From an uncultured Vampirovibrio sp. (GTDB lineage Bacteria; Cyanobacteriota; Vampirovibrionia; Gastranaerophilales; Gastranaerophilaceae), in contig CAJTXT010000010.1 of the NCBI GenBank assembly GCA_910583875.1, positions 1 to 14,857 of the forward strand: a DNA stretch of 14,857 nt. The letters are read 5' to 3'. The notes below the pieces were generated by a model. It was not told the DNA's origin. It saw only the letters and a list, made by a program, of their open reading frames with translations, and did no database searches. A program made the translations under genes and the position numbers. Positions 7,972-14,857 of the stretch are shown here, one piece after another. Numbering within the stretch: the stretch's first letter is position 1; each line of letters starts with the position of its first letter.

Positions 7972-7980
7972 TGTTAAAAT
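7972..7980 (+). promoter_or_regulatory. possible extended -10 promoter of gatC-pyrG
   Basis: TGTTAAAAT is an extended -10 type element ending 26 bases before the gatC start. No convincing -35 box stands at the proper distance, so this is tentative. Confidence 0.28.
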
Positions 7981-8006
7981 CATAATTAGTATTTCGGAGG
8001 AAAATC

Positions 8007-8288
8007 ATGATAAGTACTGATGATGTAAAACACGTTGCAAAACTTGCAAGGCTTGAACTTACAGAAGAAGAAACTGAAAAATATTCTAAGCAGCTAGGTA
8101 GTATTTTAAAATATGTAGAACAAATGAATGAAGTAGATACAACTGGTATTGAGCCAATGCCGCATGCAATCCCTGTATATAATGTAATGCGTGAAGATGT
8201 TGTAAAATACGAACAAACAAAAGAAGAAATGATGGCAAATGCTCCGTATGAAGAAGACGGATTTTTCAGAGTGCCGAAAATTAATTAA
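8007..8288 (+). CDS. gatC: Asp-tRNA(Asn)/Glu-tRNA(Gln) amidotransferase subunit C
   Basis: GatC is the small subunit that holds GatA and GatB together in the GatCAB complex, which makes Gln-tRNA(Gln) and Asn-tRNA(Asn) from mischarged tRNAs in the cytosol. The 93 residues fit the family length. The N-terminal helix (DVKHVAKLARLELTEEE, residues 6-22), the middle GIEPMPHA and the C-terminal end DGFFRVPKI are all typical. Start ATG 8007 follows CGGAGGA. pyrG begins 17 bases later, so the two are cotranscribed. gatA and gatB are not adjacent, which implies dispersed subunit genes. The presence of gatC implies that the organism uses the indirect route for at least one amide aminoacyl-tRNA. Confidence 0.97.
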   Translation: MISTDDVKHVAKLARLELTEEETEKYSKQLGSILKYVEQMNEVDTTGIEPMPHAIPVYNVMREDVVKYEQTKEEMMANAPYEEDGFFRVPKIN

Positions 8289-8305
8289 CAAGAATTGAGG
8301 AATTA

Positions 8306-9934
8306 ATGAGTACAAAATATATTTTCGTAACAGGCGGTGTTGTATCCTCCTTAGGTAAGGGGATTGTAGCAGCGTCTCTTGGTCGTTTACTAAAAGCAAG
8401 AGGTTTTAGCGTTGTAATACAAAAATTCGACCCTTATATTAATGTTGACCCCGGAACTATGAGCCCGTTTCAACATGGTGAGGTTTTTGTTACAGATGAT
8501 GGGGCTGAAACAGATTTAGATTTGGGTCATTATGAACGTTTTACTGATACAAATCTTGGGAAAATTAATAATGTAACTTCAGGTAGTATTTATCAAACTG
8601 TTATTAATAAAGAACGTCATGGGGATTATTTAGGTGCTACTGTTCAAACAATCCCGCATATTACAAATGAAATTAAATCAAGAATTAAAAAAGCTACGCA
8701 GCAATTTAAACCTGATTTTATTATTGCTGAAATCGGTGGTACTATCGGGGATATTGAAAGTTTACCATTTATTGAATCAATAAGACAATTTAGAAGTGAA
8801 GCAGGTTTTGGAAACAGTATTTCAATCCATGTAACACTTTTACCATATCTTCCAACCTCAGGTGAATTGAAAACAAAACCGTCACAGCATAGTGTTACAA
8901 ATTTAAGAAGCTATGGTATTCAACCAGAAATTCTTGTATGTAGAACTGCTAAACCTATTCCTAAAAAAGAAAAAGAAAAATTAGCTTTATTCTGTTCTGT
9001 TCCTAAAGATGCTGTTATTGAATGCCGTGATATGAAAAGTATTTACGAAGTTCCTCTTGCACTTGAAGAACAAAATATGGCAAGTGTTGTACTTCAAAGA
9101 TTATTTATGCAGGATGTTAAGCCTGATTTAGAATCTTGGAAAAATCTTGTTTATAAAATTAAAAATCCTGAAAAAACAATTAAAATTGCAATTGCAGGTA
9201 AATATACAAAATTATCTGATGCATATATTTCAGTTGTTGAATCATTAAAACATGCAGGATATCAACATAATGCACAAATAGATATTAAATGGATTAATTC
9301 AGAAGATTGTGTGGATTTTGAAAAGGCAAAAGAAGCATTATCAGATGTAGACGGTTTAGTTGTTCCTGGTGGATTTGGTATCCGTGGTATAGAAGGAAAA
9401 CTAAATGTTATAAGATATGCAAGAGAAAATAATCTTCCTTTCTTAGGTTTATGTTTAGGTATGCAATGTGCAGTTATTGAATATGCAAGAAATGTTGTAG
9501 GCTTAAAAAATGCGAATTCTATGGAATTTGATGAAAATACTCAATATCCCGTTATTGACCTTATGACTGAACAAAAGAATGTTGAAGGCTACGGCGGAAC
9601 AATGCGTTTAGGTCAGTTTGAATGTCATATTCAAAAAGGAACTAAAGCCGAAGCAGCTTATGGAACTGATGTTATTTGGGAACGTCATAGACATAGATAT
9701 GAAGTTAATAACGAGTTTAGAAAACAAATAGCAGAAAAAGGCTTAGTATTCTCTGGATTATCACCTGATGGTATGTTATGTGAAATGGTTGAACTTCCTC
9801 AAAATGATTGGTTTGTGGCTTGTCAATTCCATCCAGAATATAAATCACGTCCAGAAAGACCTCATCCTTTATTTGAAGGTTTAATTGATACAATTTGTAA
9901 AAGAAAAGAGTCAAAAGAACTTGTAAATGCATAA
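8306..9934 (+). CDS. pyrG: CTP synthase (glutamine hydrolysing)
   Basis: This enzyme makes CTP from UTP, ATP and glutamine, the last step of pyrimidine nucleotide synthesis. The 542 residues match the usual length. The N-terminal synthase domain (1-270) opens with KYIFVTGGVVSSLGKG, which carries the P-loop, followed by DDGAETDLDLGHYERF at 64-79 and EIGGTIGDIES at 142-152. The C-terminal class I glutamine amidotransferase domain (about 290-535) has PGGFG 354-358, the nucleophile C383 in GLCLGMQ, and the HPE triad part at 509-511. All catalytic residues are present. Start ATG 8306 follows GAGGAAT. It is the second gene after gatC and ends directly at the strong terminator, its stop codon touching the A tract of the hairpin. 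Confidence 0.99.
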   Translation: MSTKYIFVTGGVVSSLGKGIVAASLGRLLKARGFSVVIQKFDPYINVDPGTMSPFQHGEVFVTDDGAETDLDLGHYERFTDTNLGKINNVTSGSIYQTVINKERHGDYLGATVQTIPHITNEIKSRIKKATQQFKPDFIIAEIGGTIGDIESLPFIESIRQFRSEAGFGNSISIHVTLLPYLPTSGELKTKPSQHSVTNLRSYGIQPEILVCRTAKPIPKKEKEKLALFCSVPKDAVIECRDMKSIYEVPLALEEQNMASVVLQRLFMQDVKPDLESWKNLVYKIKNPEKTIKIAIAGKYTKLSDAYISVVESLKHAGYQHNAQIDIKWINSEDCVDFEKAKEALSDVDGLVVPGGFGIRGIEGKLNVIRYARENNLPFLGLCLGMQCAVIEYARNVVGLKNANSMEFDENTQYPVIDLMTEQKNVEGYGGTMRLGQFECHIQKGTKAEAAYGTDVIWERHRHRYEVNNEFRKQIAEKGLVFSGLSPDGMLCEMVELPQNDWFVACQFHPEYKSRPERPHPLFEGLIDTICKRKESKELVNA

Positions 9935-9966
9935 AAAAAAGACTCCCATTCGGGAGTCTTTTTTAT
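9933..9966. terminator. bidirectional rho-independent terminator
   Basis: A run of eight A, GACTCCC, loop ATTC, GGGAGTC and a T run form a perfect 7-bp GC-rich stem extended by A-T pairs. It serves pyrG on the plus strand and the membrane-protein operon on the minus strand, whose stop codon (9965-9963) lies within the T tract. Confidence 0.96.
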
Positions 9967-11606
9967 TTTTGATTTATGTATTCCTTTAATTTTTTCTTTA
10001 CATTTTTAGAACAACGAGACAAGAATAAATTTTCATCAAGAAAAATAATATTCCCATTTTTATCAAAATTCATATAATTTAATATTTCTCTGGATTTTTC
10101 ATTTTCTTCTTCTATTTGAAATTTTTTCATTATTGCATATTGTTTTATATATTGCTGTTCAATAATAGTCATATCCCAAAATTCATTAGATAAGTCTACT
10201 TTAATAAAATGTAAAAATAATTTATCTTTTATTGGATCAATTTTGAATTTTCTGAAAATAGGAATAATAGTCTTTCTAGAAAAAGGAAGAACTATCTTAT
10301 CTATTTTTTTCTCTGGACATAGTGATAAATAGTCTGAAGTTGGAGATAAAACAACAAAAAATATATTATCTTTTGCCAAATATAGATTTTTTAATAATTT
10401 TTCTTCAGGACGAATAAAATTCCCACTTGATTTTTCAACTAAATAAAGAAATCGTTCTTTTAAATCATTAGTTTTATATGAATAAAATAACTGAATACAA
10501 GTATTTGTAATACCGCAAATTAATATAATTATAAAAAGATTGTATAAAACATTTTTATGAAAATATTTTTTGAGTGATTCTTGTAAAAATAATGAAAATA
10601 TTAAAAGAGGAAAAATTAAAAATATAACTACCCTATAAGATATAAAATCATGATCATATAAAAATATTTGTCTAAAATAGATTATAATTGTAAAAATAGC
10701 AATGTATATTGATATTATTAATAACTTAATATTTCTTGTTATTTTTTTCTTCTGAAGAAAAATGAAAACAGTTATAAATAAAATTAAAGTAACTACTTCA
10801 ATAAGATATGGCTCATTCCAAAAAGTTTTAAAAATATTTCTTTCTTGATTATATGTTTCAGAGAAGAACATTATTGTTTCTTCCTGTATGCCAGGAAGAA
10901 CAAAATAGTTAATCATAAAAACAAATATTGAAGCAAACAACTGACTAATTGCAATAAAAGCCTTTACTATTTTATTCTTTTTATTTTTATATCTTGGAAT
11001 AATATGAAAAGCTAAAAAGAAAATAAATATTCCTTGAAAAATAACTAATTCAGTTAGCCCAAAAGAAAATAAACATAATATAAAAATTACGAATAAATCT
11101 TTCCAATTATAATCAATATCTGCAACAAAATAGTGAAATAATAATAAAAGAAGTGAAGAACCTAAATATACTTCAACAACAGAATACATTATTGCAGGTA
11201 ATATACCAAATGAATACAAAAATAGTGAACATAAAACAATATCATACCTTCTTGTGCGTTTTGCTAGAAATATATTTGCCAAATTTGCTAAAAATGGAAA
11301 TAGAAATAAAGGCATAGAAAACATAAAAAGTAATATTTGTTTATTTGTTAGCCCAATGTTATATATAATATTAACCGGCAATTGATTAATAAAATTAGTA
11401 ACCCATCTTGTTCTATCATCAACAAGATAAAATCCATAACCTTTATCGGAAAGTTGATTCAAAATTTTCGGAAACCATAAAGAACCATCAATAAATAAAC
11501 CTCTATCTGCTATTGCTGCATAAATTATATGAACTATTGATAAAATAATAAATAATAGTGTCAAATAAAATATTTCTTTATTCTTAAAAAAGTTATAATA
11601 TTTCAT
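9963..11606 (-). CDS. polytopic membrane protein, GT-C glycosyltransferase-like, function unknown
   Basis: From ATG 11606 the product has 547 residues with roughly ten to eleven hydrophobic segments in the first 400, then a soluble lysine-rich C-terminal domain of about 150 residues. After the first segment, a loop with DRGLFIDGSLWF has acidic residues where GT-C type glycosyltransferases carry catalytic aspartates. A role in surface glycan assembly is a guess from this topology, and I see no diagnostic motif. A longer form could start at TTG 11630 (MSGGGKKRMKYY), nine bases after the era stop. In that form the G10A7 tract would be translated. I prefer the ATG because the TTG lacks a Shine-Dalgarno site while the G run can serve as one. 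It is last in the era operon, and is very rich in Ile, Phe, Lys and Asn, unlike era and pyrG. Confidence 0.8.
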   Translation of the reverse strand: MKYYNFFKNKEIFYLTLLFIILSIVHIIYAAIADRGLFIDGSLWFPKILNQLSDKGYGFYLVDDRTRWVTNFINQLPVNIIYNIGLTNKQILLFMFSMPLFLFPFLANLANIFLAKRTRRYDIVLCSLFLYSFGILPAIMYSVVEVYLGSSLLLLLFHYFVADIDYNWKDLFVIFILCLFSFGLTELVIFQGIFIFFLAFHIIPRYKNKKNKIVKAFIAISQLFASIFVFMINYFVLPGIQEETIMFFSETYNQERNIFKTFWNEPYLIEVVTLILFITVFIFLQKKKITRNIKLLIISIYIAIFTIIIYFRQIFLYDHDFISYRVVIFLIFPLLIFSLFLQESLKKYFHKNVLYNLFIIILICGITNTCIQLFYSYKTNDLKERFLYLVEKSSGNFIRPEEKLLKNLYLAKDNIFFVVLSPTSDYLSLCPEKKIDKIVLPFSRKTIIPIFRKFKIDPIKDKLFLHFIKVDLSNEFWDMTIIEQQYIKQYAIMKKFQIEEENEKSREILNYMNFDKNGNIIFLDENLFLSRCSKNVKKKLKEYINQK

Positions 11607-11608
11607 TC

Positions 11609-11625
11609 TTTTTTTCCCCCCCCCC
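11609..11625 (-). repeat. homopolymer tract G10 followed by A7
   Basis: On the minus strand ten G (11625-11616) are followed by seven A (11615-11609), and GA then leads into ATG 11606. A ten-base G run is striking in such AT-rich DNA. It can pair with the anti-Shine-Dalgarno sequence, and it is long enough to slip at replication. Confidence 0.9.
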
Positions 11626-11638
11626 GACAAAATGGACT

Positions 11639-12526
11639 TTAATACATTTTATCCATATCTTTAGATTTTTTGCGCCAGTCTTTTATTACTTTTACCTGTA
11701 AATCTAAATATACTTTTTTATCAGCTGTAAATTCCAACTCTTTCCTTGCTTCAGTTCCGATTTTCTTTAACATCGAAGCATTTTTGCCAATTAAAATTCC
11801 TTTTTGAGTTTCTTGTTCAACAATAATTTTTGCTTCAATTCTGTCTATATTTTCTTTTTCTTCGTATTTCTCAATTATAACGGCAACGCTGTGCGGTACT
11901 TCATCATGAGTATATAATAAAATTTTTTCTCTTATTAATTCACGAGCAATATCACGCATTGTTTCATCTGTTATTTGTTCTTCATCATAAACTTTTTCAC
12001 CTGCGGGAAGCTTTCTTACTATATTTGTAATTAATGTATCAAAATTTCTTCCTGTTTTTGCTGAAATTTTTACGCACGGATAATTTTTCTCAAATAAAGT
12101 TTTGTATGTTAAAAGATTTTCTTCACGTTTTTGAAGATTTTTTTCAAGGTCATATTTATTAGCAACAATAATCATATCACCTTTATATTCTTTTAAAACA
12201 TTTTCAACAATCCATTTATCGCCTCTGCCTGCTGTAGTTGAACCATCTACAACAAATAAAACAAGGTCTACATCCGGAATAGCACTTTTTGCTTCACCTA
12301 CAAGACATTCACCTAATTTATCAATCGGTTTATGAATTCCCGGTGTATCAACAAACACAATTTGCGCTTCATCTGTAGTCAAAATGCCGTTAATTCTTCG
12401 TCTTGTTGTTTGTGCTTTATTTGTTGCAATAGCAATTTTTTGACCAATTATACGGTTTAAAATGGTTGATTTACCTACATTAGGTCTGCCTATTATAGCA
12501 ACATAGCCAAATTTATAGTGTTTCAT
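11639..12526 (-). CDS. era: GTPase Era, ribosome small-subunit assembly
   Basis: Era binds the 3' end of 16S rRNA and helps mature the 30S subunit. The 295 residues match the family. GTPase motifs are all present: G1 GRPNVGKS 13-20, the switch region around TTRRRINGI 40-48, G3 DTPG 60-63, G4 NKYD 123-126 and G5 SAK 155-157. The C-terminal KH domain includes GILIGKNASMLKKIG at 243-257, preceded by PHSVAVIIEKYEEKE typical of Era. The ATG at 12526 lies inside the end of the upstream gene (14-base overlap), so translation is coupled. The preceding gene carries a CorC-like half. CorC/YbeX-type and Era genes are often close in bacteria, which fits a ribosome-related neighbourhood. Confidence 0.98.
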   Translation of the reverse strand: MKHYKFGYVAIIGRPNVGKSTILNRIIGQKIAIATNKAQTTRRRINGILTTDEAQIVFVDTPGIHKPIDKLGECLVGEAKSAIPDVDLVLFVVDGSTTAGRGDKWIVENVLKEYKGDMIIVANKYDLEKNLQKREENLLTYKTLFEKNYPCVKISAKTGRNFDTLITNIVRKLPAGEKVYDEEQITDETMRDIARELIREKILLYTHDEVPHSVAVIIEKYEEKENIDRIEAKIIVEQETQKGILIGKNASMLKKIGTEARKELEFTADKKVYLDLQVKVIKDWRKKSKDMDKMY

Positions 12527-14366
12527 TTTCTTCCTGAACTTCTTCTTGTTTTTCTTCTATATCAACAAAAGGAGTATCTTTTCTCATAATAACTCTTGAA
12601 ATTCTGATACCGTCAAGCTCTATAACCTCAAAAGAAAGATTTCTGTCTTCTACTTTATCGCCTATTTCAGGTTCTCTTCCAAGTAAACCAAATACATAAC
12701 CTCCAATAGTTTGGAAGTCTTCATTAGGAATATCTAAATCATATTTCTCATTAATATCTTCAATATCCATTTGAGAAGAAACACTCAATGTGTTTTCATC
12801 AATTACAATTAATTCAGGGGTTGGAGCTTCATCAAACTCATCATATATTTCTCCAACTATTTCTTCAATAATATCTTCAACAGTTACAATACCTGCAATG
12901 CCTCCGTGTTCATCAACAACAGCTGCAATTTGATTTTTTGTTGAAGTGAAATCACTTAATAAATCACTTATGAATTTATTTTCAGGAATAATTAAAATTT
13001 CACGAGCTAAAGATTTTATTTGGAAACCTTCTTGTTCATATGTTTTATCTCTTAAGGCGCGAAGTGCATCCTTTGCATTAATAACACCGATAAGATTATC
13101 AACAGTATCTTCATAAATAGGGATACGTGTATGACCGGAATCGATAATTAAATCCATTAAAGTATCAAGATTATCTTCCGCATCTACAAAAACTACTTTT
13201 GGACGAGGAATCATAATTTCTTTTACAACTGTTTGAGCGAAGGAATAGAAGTTTGATAGCATATGAGCTTCTTTATCGTCAATAACTTCAATTTTTTCGC
13301 CTTCTTGTATAATTTTGTCGAATTTGTCTTCCCAATTTTCTTCAGCGTCATTAGAATCTATTTCAACTGAGATATGAGAAATATTGTTAAAATGTTCTCT
13401 AATTTTACGTTCAACCATTTCGGAAATATCATCAGCTTCTTTAACTTGGATATCAGGGTCTACCTCGATAGTAATATTAACAATTAAACCGGAAGTACCC
13501 ATATTCATTGTTTTTAGTTCTTTAACGCAGCTAACGCAATGAAGATTTTCTGCAATTTGCTTAATAACTTCTTCAACTTGAGGTTCTGCTGATAAACCTG
13601 TTAAAAGATTTACATTGTTTTTTAGCATATAACCTGCAAGGAATAAAAGCATTAATGCAATTATGCCTGAGGCAATACCATCAGGGATGTGTGCAAGATT
13701 TGCAGGCAGAATAAATTTTGAAATGCTGACAGCAATAAATGCAACAACTACGCCTGTTAAAGCCACAACATCTTCATACCAGACATATTTTGTTGTAGGT
13801 GTATTAATTTTATGAACATATTTTATTGATTTTATAAAATCTACAATCGGATTTACGTGTTTAATATTTGCTTCATCGATAACAGCGTGAACTGCACTAT
13901 TAACAGCCCAACCTTCAAAACAAATGCTTAAAACCAAAATAACAGCAAGTACTTCATAGTGATTTAAAAGAACAAGAACTTCTTCGTAATCGTTAAAATA
14001 TATTTTATTATATGCGCTTAAAAGAGATACAGCTGAACCAAAAAACATTAAAAGACAAGCAACTATTGTCCAAACATTAGTTTCAAGCCCGTGACCAAAG
14101 GGGTGAACGCCATCAGCTGGGCGAGAACCGCGTTTTAGCCCAACCATTAGACAGATGCTGTTGAAGGAGTCTACCCCAGAGTGAACTGCTTCAGCAAACA
14201 TTGCAGAACTTTTTGTAAAGTACCATGAACCAAGTTTTATTATTGTAATAAAAATATTTGCAAGAAATGCACGAACAACGGCATTAAATTTTAAGCGATT
14301 ACTTTCTGAAATACCACCGGCAGGAACATCTGAACTACCCTGCACCGAAATACTGTCTGATGTCAT
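12513..14366 (-). CDS. CDF cation efflux transporter fused to CorC-type CBS/transporter-associated domains
   Basis: This is one 617-residue protein with two modules. Residues 25-340 are a cation diffusion facilitator: membrane helices, the metal-site helix MFAEAVHSGVDSFNS (56-70, with H62 and D66), the GVHPFGHGLE signature (86-95), a second site helix WYEDVVALTG (196-205), and a cytoplasmic domain ending near 340. The EDxxAxxG form and the inserted loop at 150-190 recall the ZnT9 (SLC30A9)-like branch. Residues 380-505 hold two CBS repeats (VKEIMIPRPK; DEHGGIAGIVTVEDIIEEI), and 515-595 a CorC_HlyC domain (FQTIGGYVFGLLG). CorC proteins normally carry these behind a CNNM membrane domain. Metal ion efflux with nucleotide sensing by CBS is inferred. 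Start ATG 14366 follows AAGGAAA, and an ideal promoter stands upstream. Era overlaps its 3' end. Confidence 0.95.
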   Translation of the reverse strand: MTSDSISVQGSSDVPAGGISESNRLKFNAVVRAFLANIFITIIKLGSWYFTKSSAMFAEAVHSGVDSFNSICLMVGLKRGSRPADGVHPFGHGLETNVWTIVACLLMFFGSAVSLLSAYNKIYFNDYEEVLVLLNHYEVLAVILVLSICFEGWAVNSAVHAVIDEANIKHVNPIVDFIKSIKYVHKINTPTTKYVWYEDVVALTGVVVAFIAVSISKFILPANLAHIPDGIASGIIALMLLFLAGYMLKNNVNLLTGLSAEPQVEEVIKQIAENLHCVSCVKELKTMNMGTSGLIVNITIEVDPDIQVKEADDISEMVERKIREHFNNISHISVEIDSNDAEENWEDKFDKIIQEGEKIEVIDDKEAHMLSNFYSFAQTVVKEIMIPRPKVVFVDAEDNLDTLMDLIIDSGHTRIPIYEDTVDNLIGVINAKDALRALRDKTYEQEGFQIKSLAREILIIPENKFISDLLSDFTSTKNQIAAVVDEHGGIAGIVTVEDIIEEIVGEIYDEFDEAPTPELIVIDENTLSVSSQMDIEDINEKYDLDIPNEDFQTIGGYVFGLLGREPEIGDKVEDRNLSFEVIELDGIRISRVIMRKDTPFVDIEEKQEEVQEENETL

Positions 14367-14382
14367 CTTTTTCCTTATTTGT

Positions 14383-14397
14383 TAGTGTCTAACACTA
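14383..14397. promoter_or_regulatory. inverted repeat TAGTGT-CTA-ACACTA, candidate operator
   Basis: Perfect 6-bp arms around three bases overlap the predicted start point (about 14393) of the CDF-CorC operon promoter. A metal-responsive repressor is an attractive reading because the first gene is a metal transporter, but the site matches no consensus that I can name with confidence. Confidence 0.45.
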
Positions 14398-14399
14398 TA

Positions 14400-14428
14400 A
14401 TTATAAAATAAAGGTTTAAAAATGTCTA
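14400..14428 (-). promoter_or_regulatory. sigma-70 promoter of the CDF-CorC/era/membrane-protein operon
   Basis: On the minus strand TAGACA (14428-14423), exactly 17 bases and TATAAT (14405-14400) match the consensus at 11 of 12 positions. The predicted leader is about 27 bases with AAGGAAA before the ATG. Confidence 0.65.
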
Positions 14429-14449
14429 TTTATATTATTTTTTTGATTC

Positions 14450-14478
14450 TTTCCAAATTTTTATTTTAGTATTAAAAT
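14450..14478 (+). promoter_or_regulatory. candidate promoter of the RNA array and tRNA-Pro
   Basis: TTTCCA (14450-14455), 17 bases and TAAAAT (14473-14478) predict a transcript starting near 14485, right at the 5' end of the first structured unit. The boxes are moderate, but their position fits a non-coding transcript. Confidence 0.38.
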
Positions 14479-14481
14479 CAT

Positions 14482-14569
14482 GTTTGGATGTAGCGCAGTT
14501 TGACTGTGCCGAAGAAAAACGATTAAGTATCGTTTTTGCGAGAGGTAGCACCGAGTGCGCGACAAACCT
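14482..14569 (+). ncRNA. structured tRNA-Pro-related RNA unit A
   Basis: The unit opens with GGATGTAGCGCAGTTTG, identical to part of the 5' half of the tRNA-Pro downstream, then departs. GCGCA can pair with TGCGC (14556-14560), and GTGC (14506-14509) with GCAC (14548-14551). AAAAACGAT pairs perfectly with ATCGTTTTT around loop TAAGT (14515-14537). Between the last two helices lies an asymmetric internal loop shared by all three units, 5' CCGAA and 3' GAGAGGTA. GTTTG and CAAAC can close the base. No T-arm or 3' acceptor strand exists, so it is not a tRNA. Function unknown. Confidence 0.5.
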
Positions 14570-14586
14570 AAAAATTAAATAAAAGT

Positions 14587-14655
14587 CGGGATACTCTGCC
14601 GAACAAAAGTTGACTAAATGTCAAGTTTTGTGAGAGGTAGCAGTTTGGTCCAAAC
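14587..14655 (+). ncRNA. structured RNA unit B, divergent hairpin with conserved core
   Basis: It starts CGGGAT like the tRNA, then carries the core CTGCCGAA (14596-14603) and TGAGAGGTAGCAG (14631-14643), which pair as CTGC/GCAG. The central stem CAAAAGTTGAC/GTCAAGTTTTG (14604-14614, 14620-14630; loop TAAAT, one G-G mismatch) has different bases from units A and C but the same position and shape. GTTTGG and CCAAAC follow as a small hairpin. Changed bases with kept pairing favour a selected RNA fold. Confidence 0.5.
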
Positions 14656-14679
14656 AATGAAAATTAAATAAATAAAAAT

Positions 14680-14765
14680 CGGGATGTAGCGCAGTTTGAC
14701 TGTGCCGAGAAAAAACGATTAAGTATCGTTTTTATGAGAGGAAGCACCGGGTGCGCGACAAACCT
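14680..14765 (+). ncRNA. structured tRNA-Pro-related RNA unit C
   Basis: The first 19 bases (CGGGATGTAGCGCAGTTTG) are identical to the start of tRNA-Pro. The rest follows unit A: GTGCC, a hairpin identical to that of A (14711-14733), GAGAGGAAGCACC, then TGCGCGACAAACCT. The core has A in place of T in GGWAGCA. The 3' end and the next 17 spacer bases are identical to those after unit A. Confidence 0.5.
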
Positions 14766-14782
14766 AAAAATTAAATAAAAGT

Positions 14783-14856
14783 CGGGATGTAGCGCAGTTT
14801 GGTAGCGCACCGTGTTCGGGTCGCGGGGGTCGCAAGTTCGAATCTTGTCATCCCGA
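14783..14856 (+). tRNA. tRNA-Pro, anticodon CGG
   Basis: A complete cloverleaf can be drawn. Acceptor CGGGATG/CATCCCG is perfect. The D-arm is GCGC/GCGC with loop AGTTTGGTA. The anticodon arm is CCGTG/CGCGG with loop TTCGGGT, giving anticodon CGG at 14817-14819 (reads CCG). The variable loop has five bases, and the T-arm is GCAAG/CTTGT with TTCGAAT. C1-G72 and A73 are the known bacterial proline identity features. The base after A73 is T, so CCA is not encoded. Confidence 0.96.
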
Positions 14857-14857
14857 T

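Noticed and set aside
8106..8399. Minus-strand open frame opposite gatC/pyrG
   Set aside because: It is a shadow of two well-supported genes with a low-complexity hydrophobic translation.
9717..9932. Minus-strand open frame opposite the end of pyrG
   Set aside because: It is antisense to the conserved amidotransferase domain, with no ribosome site.
14482..14765. Units A-C as tRNA genes or simple tRNA pseudogenes, T-box leaders, glutamine (glnA) riboswitches, integron attC sites or a CRISPR array
   Set aside because: They lack a T-arm and 3' acceptor strand. There is no T-box sequence, no glnA consensus order, no GTTRRRY core at the ends, and the repeats are not uniform with unique spacers. 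The covariation of the B stem argues against plain decay.

Overview
The window is low-GC, AT-rich bacterial DNA with standard code, clear Shine-Dalgarno sites and sigma-70-type promoters. The genes are typical of anaerobic gut bacteria: a GGGtGRT/NifU-like pair, solitary gatC, pyrG, era and a large SNF2 ATPase. My best guess is a Gastranaerophilales-like (Vampirovibrionia/Melainabacteria) or clostridial genome. This rests on composition and protein style only, and no lineage-specific marker proves it.

Layout. 1-1594 (minus): a two-gene unit, NifU-like Fe-S scaffold then the 5' part of a GGGtGRT protein that runs off the left edge. A palindromic repeat lies between the two genes, and a promoter with an inverted repeat over the predicted start point lies upstream. 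1676-2521 (plus): an exported or membrane-anchored cysteine-containing protein of unknown function. 2542-5544 (minus): a 1000-residue SNF2-family ATPase. It diverges from a plus-strand pair (5670-7656) of overlapping genes that are paralogues of one radical SAM family. The second has a complete Fe-S/SAM site. The first has lost that site but keeps the same four N-terminal cysteines. 7657-8006: a non-coding stretch with a 27-bp perfect inverted repeat of the same palindromic family as the repeat at 728-791. 8007-9934 (plus): gatC-pyrG, ended by a strong bidirectional terminator. 14428 down to 9963 (minus): one operon of an unusual CDF transporter-CorC fusion, era, and a polytopic membrane protein preceded by a G10A7 tract. 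14450-14857 (plus): a candidate promoter, three related structured-RNA units partly identical to a tRNA, and then tRNA-Pro(CGG).

The most unusual items are the RNA array leading into tRNA-Pro, the active plus pseudo-enzyme radical SAM pair, the CDF-CorC fusion in front of era, and the long G tract at the start of the membrane protein. The functions of the RNA array, the radical SAM pair and the membrane protein cannot be read from the sequence.
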